Source: Podospora comata
Taxonomy: Eukaryota; Ascomycota; Sordariomycetes; Sordariales; Podosporaceae
Direction: 5' to 3'
DNA length: 64,000 bases
Assembly (NCBI GenBank): GCA_017354895.1
Contig: CP071497.1
Coordinates: 1,302,001-1,366,000 of the forward strand
How positions within the stretch are numbered: position 1 is the first letter of the stretch; every line of letters begins with the position of its first letter. The position numbers and the translations under genes were made by a program. Shown piece by piece: positions 53,247 through 63,381 of this stretch. Under the pieces are notes generated by a model. It saw only the letters and a program-made list of their open reading frames with translations. It was not told the origin of the DNA and searched no databases.

Positions 53247-56200
53247 ATGATGGACAGACAATACTTCAACACCATCCCCGAAGAACGGCAGAGATTTGAC
53301 AGCAGCGTTCAGGAGAGACGGATTCTTGATGTCGTTCAGCCTCTCTTTGCAACTAATCTTCCTTGGAAGTTGGAGGCAGATAGTGACCACGGCAATGGCC
53401 TTGCGGAGCAGATCAACGCCCAAACAGCAAAGGAGATGTTTTTACACGAACTGGTCACTGCGGGCCTTTATTTGAGAGAGCTAAAAAGTGCTCTGTCGGT
53501 TCGGTCTTTCCGACTATGCCTAGAAACATCATCCGATCTCCTCGCCTTCTTAGAGACACTGGTATGTAACGATATCCTGGGCCAACCGCGGCCTGGCGAC
53601 ACTTCCGGCGCGGATAATACACCTGGTATCCACAAAGACAAGCCTCCTGAGAATGAGCCTGCGCAAGTGGTTGGCGTTCCACTTGTACTTGACTTGGTTG
53701 CCAAATGGCTGTTTCAAATACCTGAGCCGAAGCCTATTGCACTTGGACGGACCGAACAACCCACTGTGCGCCCCCATGATGACATCGGGGCGCTCCAAGA
53801 TCTTTGCGATGTCAAAAAATATCCAAAACTCGAAATGCTTGGAAGAATTCTCTAGGAGTCAGGCGACAGGGCTTGCCACAAGCTTATCAATTTCCACCAG
53901 AGGATGGCCAACTTCCAGGAGGGGGTACGCAAGGCTTGGCATCTCAACAAATGTCTCGCAAACCTTAGGAAGACTGCACCAACTAAGCGTTTTCGACCAC
54001 CTGCTGCACAACGGATTCCCCGAACAAAGTGGGAGAACACGACGCCGCGCGACCTCTCCAGTCGCCTTTTCGAGAAGCTATACAGTAGCGTTTGTCAGAA
54101 TCAGGATCACCAGGTCAAGCTTCAATTGAATGGATTTGACATGGATAGTTTTCTGGCGCCGCCAATACATTTCAACTTGTTCCTCCCTTCCTGCCCTACC
54201 AACGACCTTTGGCAGGAATGTCAGTGTAGGGCCATTGTGCCAAGGTAGGTATTTACCATTGCCAATGTTAGGCTGCCCTTGTGTGTTGCATGCACTGATA
54301 CCTTTTGCAAAACAGGAAGGTCAACAGCTTACCCGAAGACGTGGAAATGATTGTCGATCTCTGCGAAGACATTCGGGCCCTGAATGAGAACCACCACTTG
54401 CCAACAGTTTTGGCCATCCATTTTGAGGTTGTTGAGCCCGGTCATCGATACTACCTTTGGCACGACCCCAAGTATCAGCTTGATACGCCGCAGCACTTTC
54501 AAGATGCCAAGCCAACAATATCTCTGGACTACCTGATTTGCAGCGGCTTCCTTACCGACATACCAGAAGGAGGCGTCTTCCGGATGAACGACAAGGCTGT
54601 TCTAGCATTGTCTCTTTCTAGGTGCTTTCTCCATCTGTGGGGTACCAACTGGCTCAAAGACCCTTGGACGGCGGGCAATATACAGTTCCTTGCACGGTCG
54701 GATGAGATCTGGAATCCTCACCATCCCTTCATTCACTGCTCCCTCGACAATTCCTCGCCCACATCTTCAATTCAGGCTACGATTTCGCTTTTTTCCTTCG
54801 CAAAGCTCCTCCTCGAGATTGAAACTGGCACACGCATTGACGTTGACCCCTCCTCAGTAACCCAGGATGAGTTCGAGGACACAATTGTCAGCATTCTTGA
54901 TTCCAGAGGCGATAGATTTGGAAGAAGAGAGTACAACGCCGCGGTAGATGGATGTTTTCATATCTTCGCATTAGTTAACAAACAGAGCAACGAAGCAGGC
55001 GGTGTGGTGGACGAACTGGATATGATGAGAAAGGCCATTTACGACGCGATTGTCAAGCCACTTGAGCAAAATTTCAATCTCATTCCAAACCCGAGCAAAG
55101 CGCGTTATGTGAAGAAGCTTCATTTGGAGCGAAAGAGAGGGACGTATGGAGTGGCGACGTTCCAGCCGGAATATCACCAACCCACAAGGAAACGTGGTTC
55201 AACAGACTCGACGATGTTCTTTGATGGTGAGATCGTACGTACGGTCGATGAGTATGTACCTCTTTACTATCTCTTTGCTAACCCCCCGTTTCCTACCGAA
55301 CCTGTGCGCTTGGACTATCTCGATGGCATGCCTTTCAATCTCACAAGGCTATTCCCGCTGTCCTCACAATTACAATACAAGCTAAACCTTTGAGTGCAGG
55401 CGGGTTGACCGAGCCGCGAAATTCTTCGATTCCATGGACCGATTCCATGCCCAGTTCATACAACCGAGGATCACAAAGAGCAATGGACTACGGCCTGTTA
55501 AGATTGCGATATTAGACACCGGGATTGAAGTTGATAATAGCAGCCTTCAAGGTGTGTTGGATAACATCAAGGATTCGAGAAAAGCTTCTGGCTTTCGGGA
55601 TTGGAGAAGAGGTTCAATCCGCGCAGTTCAATCATTCGTCACATCTCCAGGAGACGAAAGGGATGTAGTAGGCCACGGCACACATGTAGCGTGGCTTGCT
55701 CTCAAGACAGCCCTTAACGTTGAAGTATACATCGCGAAGGTCTCCGCCGGCAAACAGTTCGATGACAACACAGCCGTGGTGAAAGCAATCCATTGGGCCA
55801 TGGATCAAGAGGTGGATATTATGGTCATGTCGTTCGGTTCTGCATACATAAATAAGGGGGTGAGCGACGCCATTGACCGTGCTGTAACCACTCGACCGCA
55901 CCCAACACTTGTCTTTGCGGCGGCGTCAAACTCGGGGCTCAACAGCCGGCCAACGTTTCCTGCCACCCACGACAAGGTTATTGGTGTATATTCCTTGGAT
56001 GGATATGGAAACGACAACGGGGGCTTGAACCCGTCTCGACAATCAGGAGGCACTTATTTTGGCACATTAGGTGTCGGAATAGAGATGCTGTGGAACAACA
56101 AAAAGGAGGCCCGATCCGGAAGCTCATATGCTGCGCCAATAGCCGCTGGTATCGCCGCGAATTGTCTGGTTTGGCTGGAACACATGCTTAAGAAGGGGCA

Positions 56201-56393
56201 CTTCAGCCAGGACCAGTACACGTGGCTAAGGACGATTGAGGGGATGCGTTATATGCTCAGGAAGCAGGCTATGGGCTCTAACGGCGATAGAGTGGGGATA
56301 CTATCATTGGCTCCATGGGTACTATGGAGGCGTGATCTTACTGATGTAGAGGTGTGTACCATTTTGAAGGAAGGCATGCCGCTTTTTAGATAG
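53247..56393 (+). pseudogene. DUF7580-subtilisin (peptidase S8) fusion, HET-Q2-like, one premature stop
   Basis: Exons 53247-54244, 54316-55251 and 55400-56393 total 976 codons in one frame. The N-terminal helical part (ARS-like MFLHELVTAGLYLRELKSAL) is followed by the DUF7580 module (ESGDRACHKLI, LEDVEMIVDLCEDI-type block, SLDYLICSGFLTDIP, LSLSRCFLHLWGTNWLKDPW). The C-terminal S8 peptidase has the triad AILDTGIE (Asp), VVGHGTHVA (His) and RSGSSYAAPIAAG (Ser) all present, with AAASNSG for the oxyanion Asn. A TAG at codon 203 precedes ESGDRACHKLI where the family has a polar residue; coding quality is equal on both sides. An alternative 48-nt intron ending in that TAG is possible but has a poor donor (GTCAAA) and removes conserved sequence. 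Known relatives cleave and activate gasdermin-like killers; the gene next door is one. Confidence 0.8.
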
Positions 56394-56662
56394 CCTCATG
56401 GGGCTTTTAGAATCGTTGAAACACAAGATAATGAAGGGGAGCGGGGTTTCTCCGTTGTTACGGTAAGGTATTTAAGCTGCGCTTAATCGATCAAAGTCTG
56501 AGGCGGGTCAATGGAAAAGTGCTTCATTGTGGAATAAGTCATATGAAGAACTGGAACATGTTGAAGCGATCAGTTCATTGCGCAGGGATACCGCAGAAAG
56601 ACACGAGAACCTACAAACAATATTGTATCGAAGTGTCGATGTATCGGGCAGAACCTTACCTA

Positions 56663-57475
56663 TCAGTCCTCAAACTCCCTAGCAACCGCCCATTGAACCC
56701 CATCCGAATCCTCAAGCACCTCAACCTCGTCCTCCTCACCCACAAAATCATCCACCGACTCCACCTTCCACTCTTGCACATCCTCCCTCTCATCACCCAA
56801 CATACTCGTCCCCTTCAAACTCAACTCATGTTGCACCCTCCCCCTCGCAAACTTAATCCTCCTCACCTGAAACGCGAGAACAAACTCGCTCGCTGTATCA
56901 AAAGCGACACCCTGGAGTCTATTCCTCCCAATTTGCAGCAACGGCTTCACCTCCGCCACCCCCTCCGGCCCCGACACCCCCACTCGTGCATCTACCTCCC
57001 GTGTCCTCTCCAACGACACCGACGCTCCCCTGGCAATCTTGACACCAGTAACGATATACACCGGCACGCGGTATTTTCTCTCCGTCAAATAACCCTTTAC
57101 ATCATCCTGCTCCGACACCCGCTGTATATACTCCTCCGTCGCGACAAACTCTCCTGTTTCGAGCTCGGGGACTTGTATCACGTCGTTGGAGCCGCGCTCG
57201 AGGAATAAACCGAGGTCGACGCCCATCGGAAGGTTGAGGCCGGCGAGGAGGGTGGTCCAGAGGCCGAAGCGGCCGGTGAGGAGGTCTTTCCGCGTGGAGG
57301 AGAAGGAAGTTATTGTTGTTGGGGGTAGCAGGTCTTCGGGGTTGATGGGGAGTCGCGATTTTCGGTTTAGGGGTATCAAGTCCGGGCTGAGGGGGTCGGG
57401 GAGGATGTCGCCAAGGCGGAGGGAGGAGGGGGAGGTGGTGAAGTTGGGGGCTAAGATGTAGGTTTTCTTTGCCAT
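56663..57475 (-). CDS. Fungal gasdermin-like protein (RCD-1/HET-Q1 type)
   Basis: 270 residues, single exon, no signal peptide. The N-terminus MAKKTYILAPNFTTSPSSLR, then LGDILPDPLSPDLIPL, follows the fungal gasdermin pattern (LAPN...LGxIxxDPxxP). Further on are TGRFGLWTTLLAGLN, the conserved VPVYIVTGVKIARGASVS hairpin, AFDTASEFVLAFQVRRIKFA and LKGTSMLGDE. The last 40 residues are strongly acidic (ESVDDFVGEEDEVEVLEDSD), the position of the C-terminal piece removed by the partner protease in HET-Q1. In that system cleavage frees a pore-forming domain that kills the cell. It is convergent with the DUF7580-S8 gene, 270 bp apart, the pairing seen in other fungi. It appears intact. The assignment is by pattern recognition, without an alignment. 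Confidence 0.7.
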   Translation of the reverse strand: MAKKTYILAPNFTTSPSSLRLGDILPDPLSPDLIPLNRKSRLPINPEDLLPPTTITSFSSTRKDLLTGRFGLWTTLLAGLNLPMGVDLGLFLERGSNDVIQVPELETGEFVATEEYIQRVSEQDDVKGYLTERKYRVPVYIVTGVKIARGASVSLERTREVDARVGVSGPEGVAEVKPLLQIGRNRLQGVAFDTASEFVLAFQVRRIKFARGRVQHELSLKGTSMLGDEREDVQEWKVESVDDFVGEEDEVEVLEDSDGVQWAVAREFED

Positions 57476-58311
57476 TGGTGCGGTGGGAATGGTGACGGTG
57501 AGCTTAAAGTTGGTTGGAATGGAGGTGGTAAGAGGGGGGGGTAGAGCGTTTGTTGTGAGGAGTCTTGACGGTGAAATCGTTTGGTGCGGGGTGTTTTCTC
57601 GTCAGCTTTGGGGGCTCGGCATACAGCGCCATTGGTGTAAGCCGGCTGAGCTTCAGGTCCAGCTTCGCGACAAGTCATGGTCGGGGATGGATGAATGACC
57701 AGTAATTGACGGCTAGCCATTCTTGACCTGAACGATGTAGGTACTCATCATCCCCTCAGCTGAGTACTGAGGCAAACCAGGCGATCATATTTGCGTGCTT
57801 ATTTCATAATACACGGGAGAGCTAGTCTTGGCTCCTAAAGGCTAAGGCAGCGGACGGCTGTTATACCGAGCTTGCTGTAATACTGCTTATTCTCGATATT
57901 AGCCTCGGACTTATGGTTTCAAGTTGTTACCTCCTGTGTTACTGTCGTTAGATACTCGCCATGCTTGGATAATTGCGCTTATGATCAAGATGAGCGACCA
58001 TCTCTCCGAGATCATCATGGTGATCACTGTTTTGGCAAAGAGATACCATCTACGGCGACACCGTGTGGCTTGCAGTCTTACACCAAGAAGTAGAGAAGTT
58101 TTCGAAGGCATCAAAAATAGCAAAAGATCAGAAATATAGAGAGAATGAAGATCACGATGCTTTCAAAGCAAAGTATAAAGGCTCATGGTTCTCCATCCAT
58201 CCTTTCGTCTCTCATCATCACCATTTTCATCACCACCAGCTCATTCACCAACCCAGTTTTCACAACCACCTCTCAAGACACCCCAAGACAACCGCCTCAA
58301 CCAATCTCAAA
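57476..58311. other. Intergenic; promoters of the gasdermin-like and small secreted genes
   Basis: Head-to-head spacing of 836 bp. TATAAA at 58174-58179 lies 138 bp before the start of the secreted peptide gene, followed by a CATCACCA-rich pyrimidine leader. No further gene. Confidence 0.45.
58174..58179 (+). promoter_or_regulatory. TATA box of the small secreted protein gene
   Basis: AAGTATAAAGGC, 138 bp upstream of the ATG at 58312, with a CT/CA-rich leader between, as in highly expressed fungal genes. Confidence 0.45.
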
Positions 58312-59007
58312 ATGAAGTTCTTCACCACCCTCCTCTCCATGGTAACCCTCACCTCCGCAGCCGCAGTAAATTACGACTTCTACGCCCCTATCGACGCCCT
58401 CGCCAAACGTGAAGCCGCCGCAGCCCTCAGCTTCGACCCTGCCCACGACCCCCTCTCCGCTCGCGGTGACGAAGACGTCAACATCATCACCGCTTCTCTC
58501 GATGATGGAGCCGAAAAGGTTGAAATCATCGTCGACGGTGTTTCCCAGGGGTATCTGATCGTCAGCCCTGATGGCGATGGTAACCCTACCCCCTTTTTAC
58601 CCCCTTTTTATCCCCTTAAACTTCCGAATGAAACTAACCCATCCCTCCCACAGTCCAAGGCTTCGACGGCAACGGCACCTTGGTCGACCTCGAAGCCGTC
58701 CTCGCCGCTCGTGACGTCGAGCACGTTGACAAGCGCGCTCTTGGCTGGCTCCAGGTTCTGGCTAGACTTGCTCCCATCATCACAAAGTTTGGCCAACGGG
58801 TTGTCAACTGGTTGAGGTGTGTTGGTGCTTGGAGTTTGATTTTGGATTGTGCTCCCAAGGTACGAACCCCCGGTGGTGTACGTTGAGATGTGATGGCTGA
58901 CAGTTTGGATTTTTACCTAGCTCATCAACTGCGCCACTTATGGCAAGGCACCTTGGGAGTGCATTGCTGGGATTAACTGCATTGGAAAGGCTGCTAGGAA
59001 CTGCTAA
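58312..59007 (+). CDS. Small secreted, Kex2-processed cysteine-rich protein
   Basis: Three exons (58312-58579, 58654-58859, 58921-59007) give 186 residues. A signal peptide (MKFFTTLLSMVTLTSAAA) precedes a pro-region with a dibasic LAKR site and a second Kex2 site DVEHVDKR. After the latter the mature peptide ALGWLQVLARLAPIITKFGQ... would run about 70 residues. It has a strongly amphipathic helix followed by six cysteines (LRC, LDC, INC, WEC, INC, RNC), enough for three disulfides, and ends at RNC. The intron phases keep frame exactly. I recognise no family; the design recalls secreted antimicrobial or effector peptides. The promoter has a TATA box. Confidence 0.8.
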
Positions 59008-59464
59008 ACAGACTGTCGAGATTGCTCTGGAGGGAGACTGAGACTTGTGGGCGAGGTGTCATGAGGTGTTTGCGTGGATGGTTGGACTGCGTGATTTTGT
59101 TAGTTGTCTTTGGCTTCGCTGTGTGTTTAAGATATGATGTTCTTCAGGCAGGTGGTGCGGTGGCCTGGTCTAACACATGTCAGCTGAGTGAGTTGAAAAC
59201 AGTTTATCGTTTTGATGCCATACCGGTCCTTCATCTTGTGAGCTGGGCTGCCAAATCAGAGCTTTTCCCCTCTTGTGACTGAGACCTTTTCATTGGGGAA
59301 TAGCACAGCCACATCTCAATCGTGAGCGTTAGCCCCGTATTCATGGGCCTGTAAGCAGGGGTAATGCTTCCCCGCTGGAACACAGATATTCTTTGAAGAC
59401 CTATCACTTTGAAAGCTTTCCACATCCTCAAAGCAAACAAAGCAAGATCATTTCAGAAGACATC
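59008..59464. other. Intergenic, upstream of the HET gene
   Basis: No gene recognised. Confidence 0.4.
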
Positions 59465-61858
59465 ATGAAGAAGCTATTCCGAAAGCTCAAAGACAAAAAA
59501 CCCACTGGCAATGACCAGGGTCTCTCGGAGACAACCTCTCTCCGGGAAGCTCTCCCCTCCATTGCTCAAGACATCACACCGCCTGCTCCCATTCAAACTC
59601 CGGTTGCTCAACCATCACCCCCTACAACTACAGCACCACCCATAGAAGTTCTCCCATCAAGCAACATCTGTCAAATCTGCTTCCACCTCGACGCAACACA
59701 CGCCCCTAGAGATGGGAACCTCAACACCAAAGACCCTTCCTGGGCCGAACTCGAGTACAATCTCCCACCGGACACACATGCCGCCAAACTTGTCCCCAAA
59801 TCAGAGGATCTCATCAATTCGGCAAACGGCGGCTGCATGCACTGTTTCATCGTGCGCACAGCGTTGAATGCCATCCATCCAGGCTGGGAAAATGAAAAGA
59901 CCATCCTCCACATTTTCCTGGCGCCTGGTGTTCCCGTGGTGGTGCGACTAGAGTTTGGAAGCTTGATCACGACGCATATGAGCCGGGAGGAGGCGTTGCA
60001 GACTTATGGCTTTGATGTCCCGGTCAAGTTCACGGTCACTGTTCGTGATGCTGAGAAGCCCAGTGTTGATGTCGAGATTTATCGACCACTTTCGCCAAGC
60101 CCCTCTGGAGGCTCTGGCGCCCCTGGACCAGGTAAATACCCCTCTTCCACGTATTTTCAGAAGCTTTTTCCGTTCTGTTTGCCGATTCGTCGTGTGTTAG
60201 GCTTCGACTTGTCATCCCTTGTACGGCACGTCGGCTTCGGCGAGGAGATCCCACAGTGTGCCGGTAATGAGGACTCGTTAAATTTCATCAACCAACGAGT
60301 GAACGAGTGCATCACATCCCATGGCTGTGAAGGCAACAACAAGCTGCTTCCACAGTTGCCTAGCCGGGTGATCTGGGTTCAGGCGCACACGCCGAGCCGT
60401 ATTCAGCTTGTTGAGCCCACTGGAATCCGCGCCAAGTACATAGCTCTCAGTTACTGCTGGGGTTCCGTCTCGCCAGATACCTATCTCACTGATGCACGCA
60501 ACCTGGAGTCAAGAAAAGCAGGGATCAACTACGATGAGCTTCCGCCGCTTCTTCAAGACGTTGTAACGTGTGTCCGCGCCCTCGGCATCGAGTATCTGTG
60601 GGTTGACCGGCTGTGTATTGTCCAAGGCGATGGTGGTGACTTTTCCACGCAGGCACCCAAGATGGGTGACATTTACGGGAATGCCACACTCACCATCGCA
60701 GCCGCCTCTGGGGAGTCTGAAAATGATCGCATTCTCCTTGAAAGAGACACCAAGGCCGGCCCGTTCTCGCTTGACCTAAAGCTCAAGGGCATGGGTACGC
60801 TAACGCTGAAGGTCCGTCGACGAACGCACAACATTGAAACCGAATATGTGGGAGGAGATTATGGTCGGGTGTCAACACGGGCCTGGATCTGGCAGGAACG
60901 TCTTCTCTCGTCTCGCACCGTGTTCTTCACCCCCCGTGCTCTCAAGTTTGAATGCCATCACCACTCGGTTTGGCAAGGTTATGCCCCTGGCGTTGTTGGA
61001 AACTCGTGGTCAACACACGTCGAGTTGGCCTCCAGCTCACACAACGCATGGCTACGGTTGCTCATCGAGTTTATGAAGCGCAACATCACCAACGCATCGG
61101 ACCGGCTGCCCGCCATCGAGTCTGTCATGAAGCGAATCGCAGTGAACACCGGTTGGAGCCCTTTTTGGGGCGTCTTCGAGGAGAAGCTTGTCGAAAGCCT
61201 TGGCTGGAGCGCCATAGACCTGAAAACATCTTCGAGGCAGGCTAGCTGCCGTATGAATCCTGGACACTATGCTCCGACGTGGAGTTGGGCGAGCGTTGAT
61301 GGTGAGATTACGTATATCCATGTGTTGACCGATCAGCACTACGCGCCCTTGCACCAGGTTGATCCCCTCATGTACGAACTGCAATGTCGAGATCTTCATC
61401 GTGCCACTGGCGCTATTACAATGGTCGGAAGCTATCTCATTGGCGGCATTCGATGTACCATCGAGCCGAACGCATCGTACAGCGAAGAGAGTGAGATGAC
61501 CCGTGAGGTGGGCAAGTACCGCTACACCCACAACGTCCGGGTATCTGGACAGCATCCGGACTTCCTCTTCAATCCTGATGTCCCATTGATGTCGGTGGAG
61601 GGTGATCCAAATCAGCCATACTCGGGCTCGGCGGTAAGAGCGCCGTACGGGGTCGACGATCCAACAGAAAAATGGACCGGAAATTGTTTGGTCTTGTTGG
61701 TTGCGAGACGAAGCAAAAGGTCGCTGGCTCTTCTGCTGGGAGCTTCGCTAAGAGATATCGATGGAGCGGCGTGGGAACGTATTGGACTATCCACCTCGAT
61801 TGATGTGTCTGTCTGGGACGAGGAACATGTCAAGACGGGGCCGATTAGGGTTGTATGA
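59465..61858 (+). CDS. HET-domain protein (heterokaryon incompatibility type)
   Basis: 797 residues from the ATG at 59465; the frame opens earlier only with TTG. A Pro-rich leader is followed by a cysteine module (SNICQICFHLDATHAP, NGGCMHCFIVRTAL) usual before HET domains. The HET domain itself has AKYIALSYCWGSVSPD, LPPLLQDVVTCVRALGIEYL-WVDRLCI and MGDIYGNATLTIAAASG. Late blocks are RAWIWQERLLSSRTVFF and PTWSWASVDG. HET domains act as death effectors in vegetative incompatibility, with a TIR-like fold. A 69-nt stretch at 60132-60200 starts GTAAAT and ends TTAG in phase, so it can be read as coding or as an intron; removal gives GPGFDLSSLVRHVG, which looks natural. No premature stop. Confidence 0.9.
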   Translation: MKKLFRKLKDKKPTGNDQGLSETTSLREALPSIAQDITPPAPIQTPVAQPSPPTTTAPPIEVLPSSNICQICFHLDATHAPRDGNLNTKDPSWAELEYNLPPDTHAAKLVPKSEDLINSANGGCMHCFIVRTALNAIHPGWENEKTILHIFLAPGVPVVVRLEFGSLITTHMSREEALQTYGFDVPVKFTVTVRDAEKPSVDVEIYRPLSPSPSGGSGAPGPGKYPSSTYFQKLFPFCLPIRRVLGFDLSSLVRHVGFGEEIPQCAGNEDSLNFINQRVNECITSHGCEGNNKLLPQLPSRVIWVQAHTPSRIQLVEPTGIRAKYIALSYCWGSVSPDTYLTDARNLESRKAGINYDELPPLLQDVVTCVRALGIEYLWVDRLCIVQGDGGDFSTQAPKMGDIYGNATLTIAAASGESENDRILLERDTKAGPFSLDLKLKGMGTLTLKVRRRTHNIETEYVGGDYGRVSTRAWIWQERLLSSRTVFFTPRALKFECHHHSVWQGYAPGVVGNSWSTHVELASSSHNAWLRLLIEFMKRNITNASDRLPAIESVMKRIAVNTGWSPFWGVFEEKLVESLGWSAIDLKTSSRQASCRMNPGHYAPTWSWASVDGEITYIHVLTDQHYAPLHQVDPLMYELQCRDLHRATGAITMVGSYLIGGIRCTIEPNASYSEESEMTREVGKYRYTHNVRVSGQHPDFLFNPDVPLMSVEGDPNQPYSGSAVRAPYGVDDPTEKWTGNCLVLLVARRSKRSLALLLGASLRDIDGAAWERIGLSTSIDVSVWDEEHVKTGPIRVV

Positions 61859-62178
61859 GTGTGACGGAGAGGGCTATGTACAACGACCTGCATTCTGCTG
61901 GCTTCTTCTGGGGTGCTCGTACAGGCCGATTTGTGAGTCACTTACAAATGATCAACATCAAGTACTGGGAAAGGTGGACTCCAAAAACAATGACCCGATT
62001 GTGATTTTCAGCTGAGCCGCGGGTCATCTTTCTGGAGACAAAACATGCTACGACTTCCCTGACAACCTGCCTGGTAGATCGCGATGCGACACACAAAGGC
62101 TACCAGTTACATTCCACATCAGCCACGAGGCCCGAGAGGAAACACTGAGACACTATCACAAGTATTCCATCATCACGC

Positions 62179-63299
62179 ATGACTCACATTGATAATCTGC
62201 GTTGTGCCTTTCATTGGCACTCTGACCTTCATGAGTCAACATTAGACTTCACTTGGCTTTATAAACCGACTCTCCCCGCTGCCACCGTGTCATTCCGCGG
62301 ATGTTGGCAGCCGCTTCAAGTTATGAAAAGGGGCAAAATGACTGCCACCTTACATCTATGCTTGGAAGCAAGGCAAGAAACTCTGAGATATTATCATCTG
62401 TACAAAGGATCAGCAGCAAAATTCGTTGCCCCGAAGATTTCTTTTACTCAATGCGGCTACATTAACCCAAATCTCGACATCATACATCTCGCCGTTCCCT
62501 TTGGATCAGGCCCTGCGAAAGGGCACATTCAGATTGAAAGACTTAGTCCGGCTACCCTGCGATTGACATTGGGCCATGCCCTAGTACCAAGTGCAGTACT
62601 GAAGTGGTTTGCTGAGAAACCCCAGCTGTTCGCGGGGCTTGAGACCATTGATTTCTGGGTCTGGACCCCGTCTCGAATGTTTGAAAACGGAGTTACGGAA
62701 CGATACCGAATCTGCCGTGTCCCGCACTCAACACCACTACTCCGGGGGTTCATCGAAAAAACATCGTTTATAAGCTAGCAGCAGTCGATAGTCGCTTGTG
62801 CCCAAATCCCCACTGTCAAACGCCAATCTGGTACTGGAAATACGACCCTGAAGCTAGCTATTGTGTCGCCTCTACCGGCCCTTATATCACCTCGCAGCGC
62901 CCCTTTGTTCGCGGAGGGGAAATTAAGCTTCCTGATCCAGACGGCTCCGCTAGGGTTGTGATGCCCTCCATCAGCTTTGATTGGAAAGCTACCCGGGCCC
63001 GAGCTTGGTTGCGGGAGACAGACGTGCTCCTCTTTGACCCGGGCGATGGGATGAAGAGGCGTGAATGGGCCATTTGCAAGGTTGTTGATCCATCCGAAAT
63101 ACCCAACAAACTTGTTATACAGCTGGGCGCCCGATACCTGCTATATTTGGACTGGGATTTGGCCCACTACGCGACACTTCTTCAACAACGGGAGATCACA
63201 GCCCTAATGGAACAACATCCTGATACAAGTCAATTTCTGACCGAAATACTTCCTATGTTGGACCATTTAAAAACAAGCGTGGCGTTGACTCCAAAATAG
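62179..63299 (+). pseudogene. 2EXR-family gene with a frame break
   Basis: The ATG at 62179 frame carries LHLCLEARQETLRYYHLYKG, then GYINPNLDIIHLAVPFG and FAGLETIDFWVWTPSRMF. Near 62755 the frame changes at a run of six A's, and the remainder continues as VDSRLCPNPHCQTPIWYWKY, ATRARAWLRETDVLLFDPGD and REWAICKVVDP to 63299. A separate earlier 2EXR scrap (TFHISHEAREETLRHYHKYS) lies at about 62100-62175, showing a partial duplication of the domain. The homopolymer makes a sequencing error possible, but the scrap and the lack of an N-terminal LPxELRxxIW block support a relic. Confidence 0.6.
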
Positions 63300-63381
63300 T
63301 GAGGTACTGACGAGGCACGCATTTCCTTTCGTTGTGCAGCTTATAGTGACGGGATCCCGCCGTCTGGAAACCCAAAAAAGT

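Noticed and set aside
53805-53855. A 48-nt intron that would remove the stop in the DUF7580-S8 gene
   Set aside because: Poor donor (GTCAAA) and it would delete a stretch that looks conserved in the family; a premature stop is the simpler reading.
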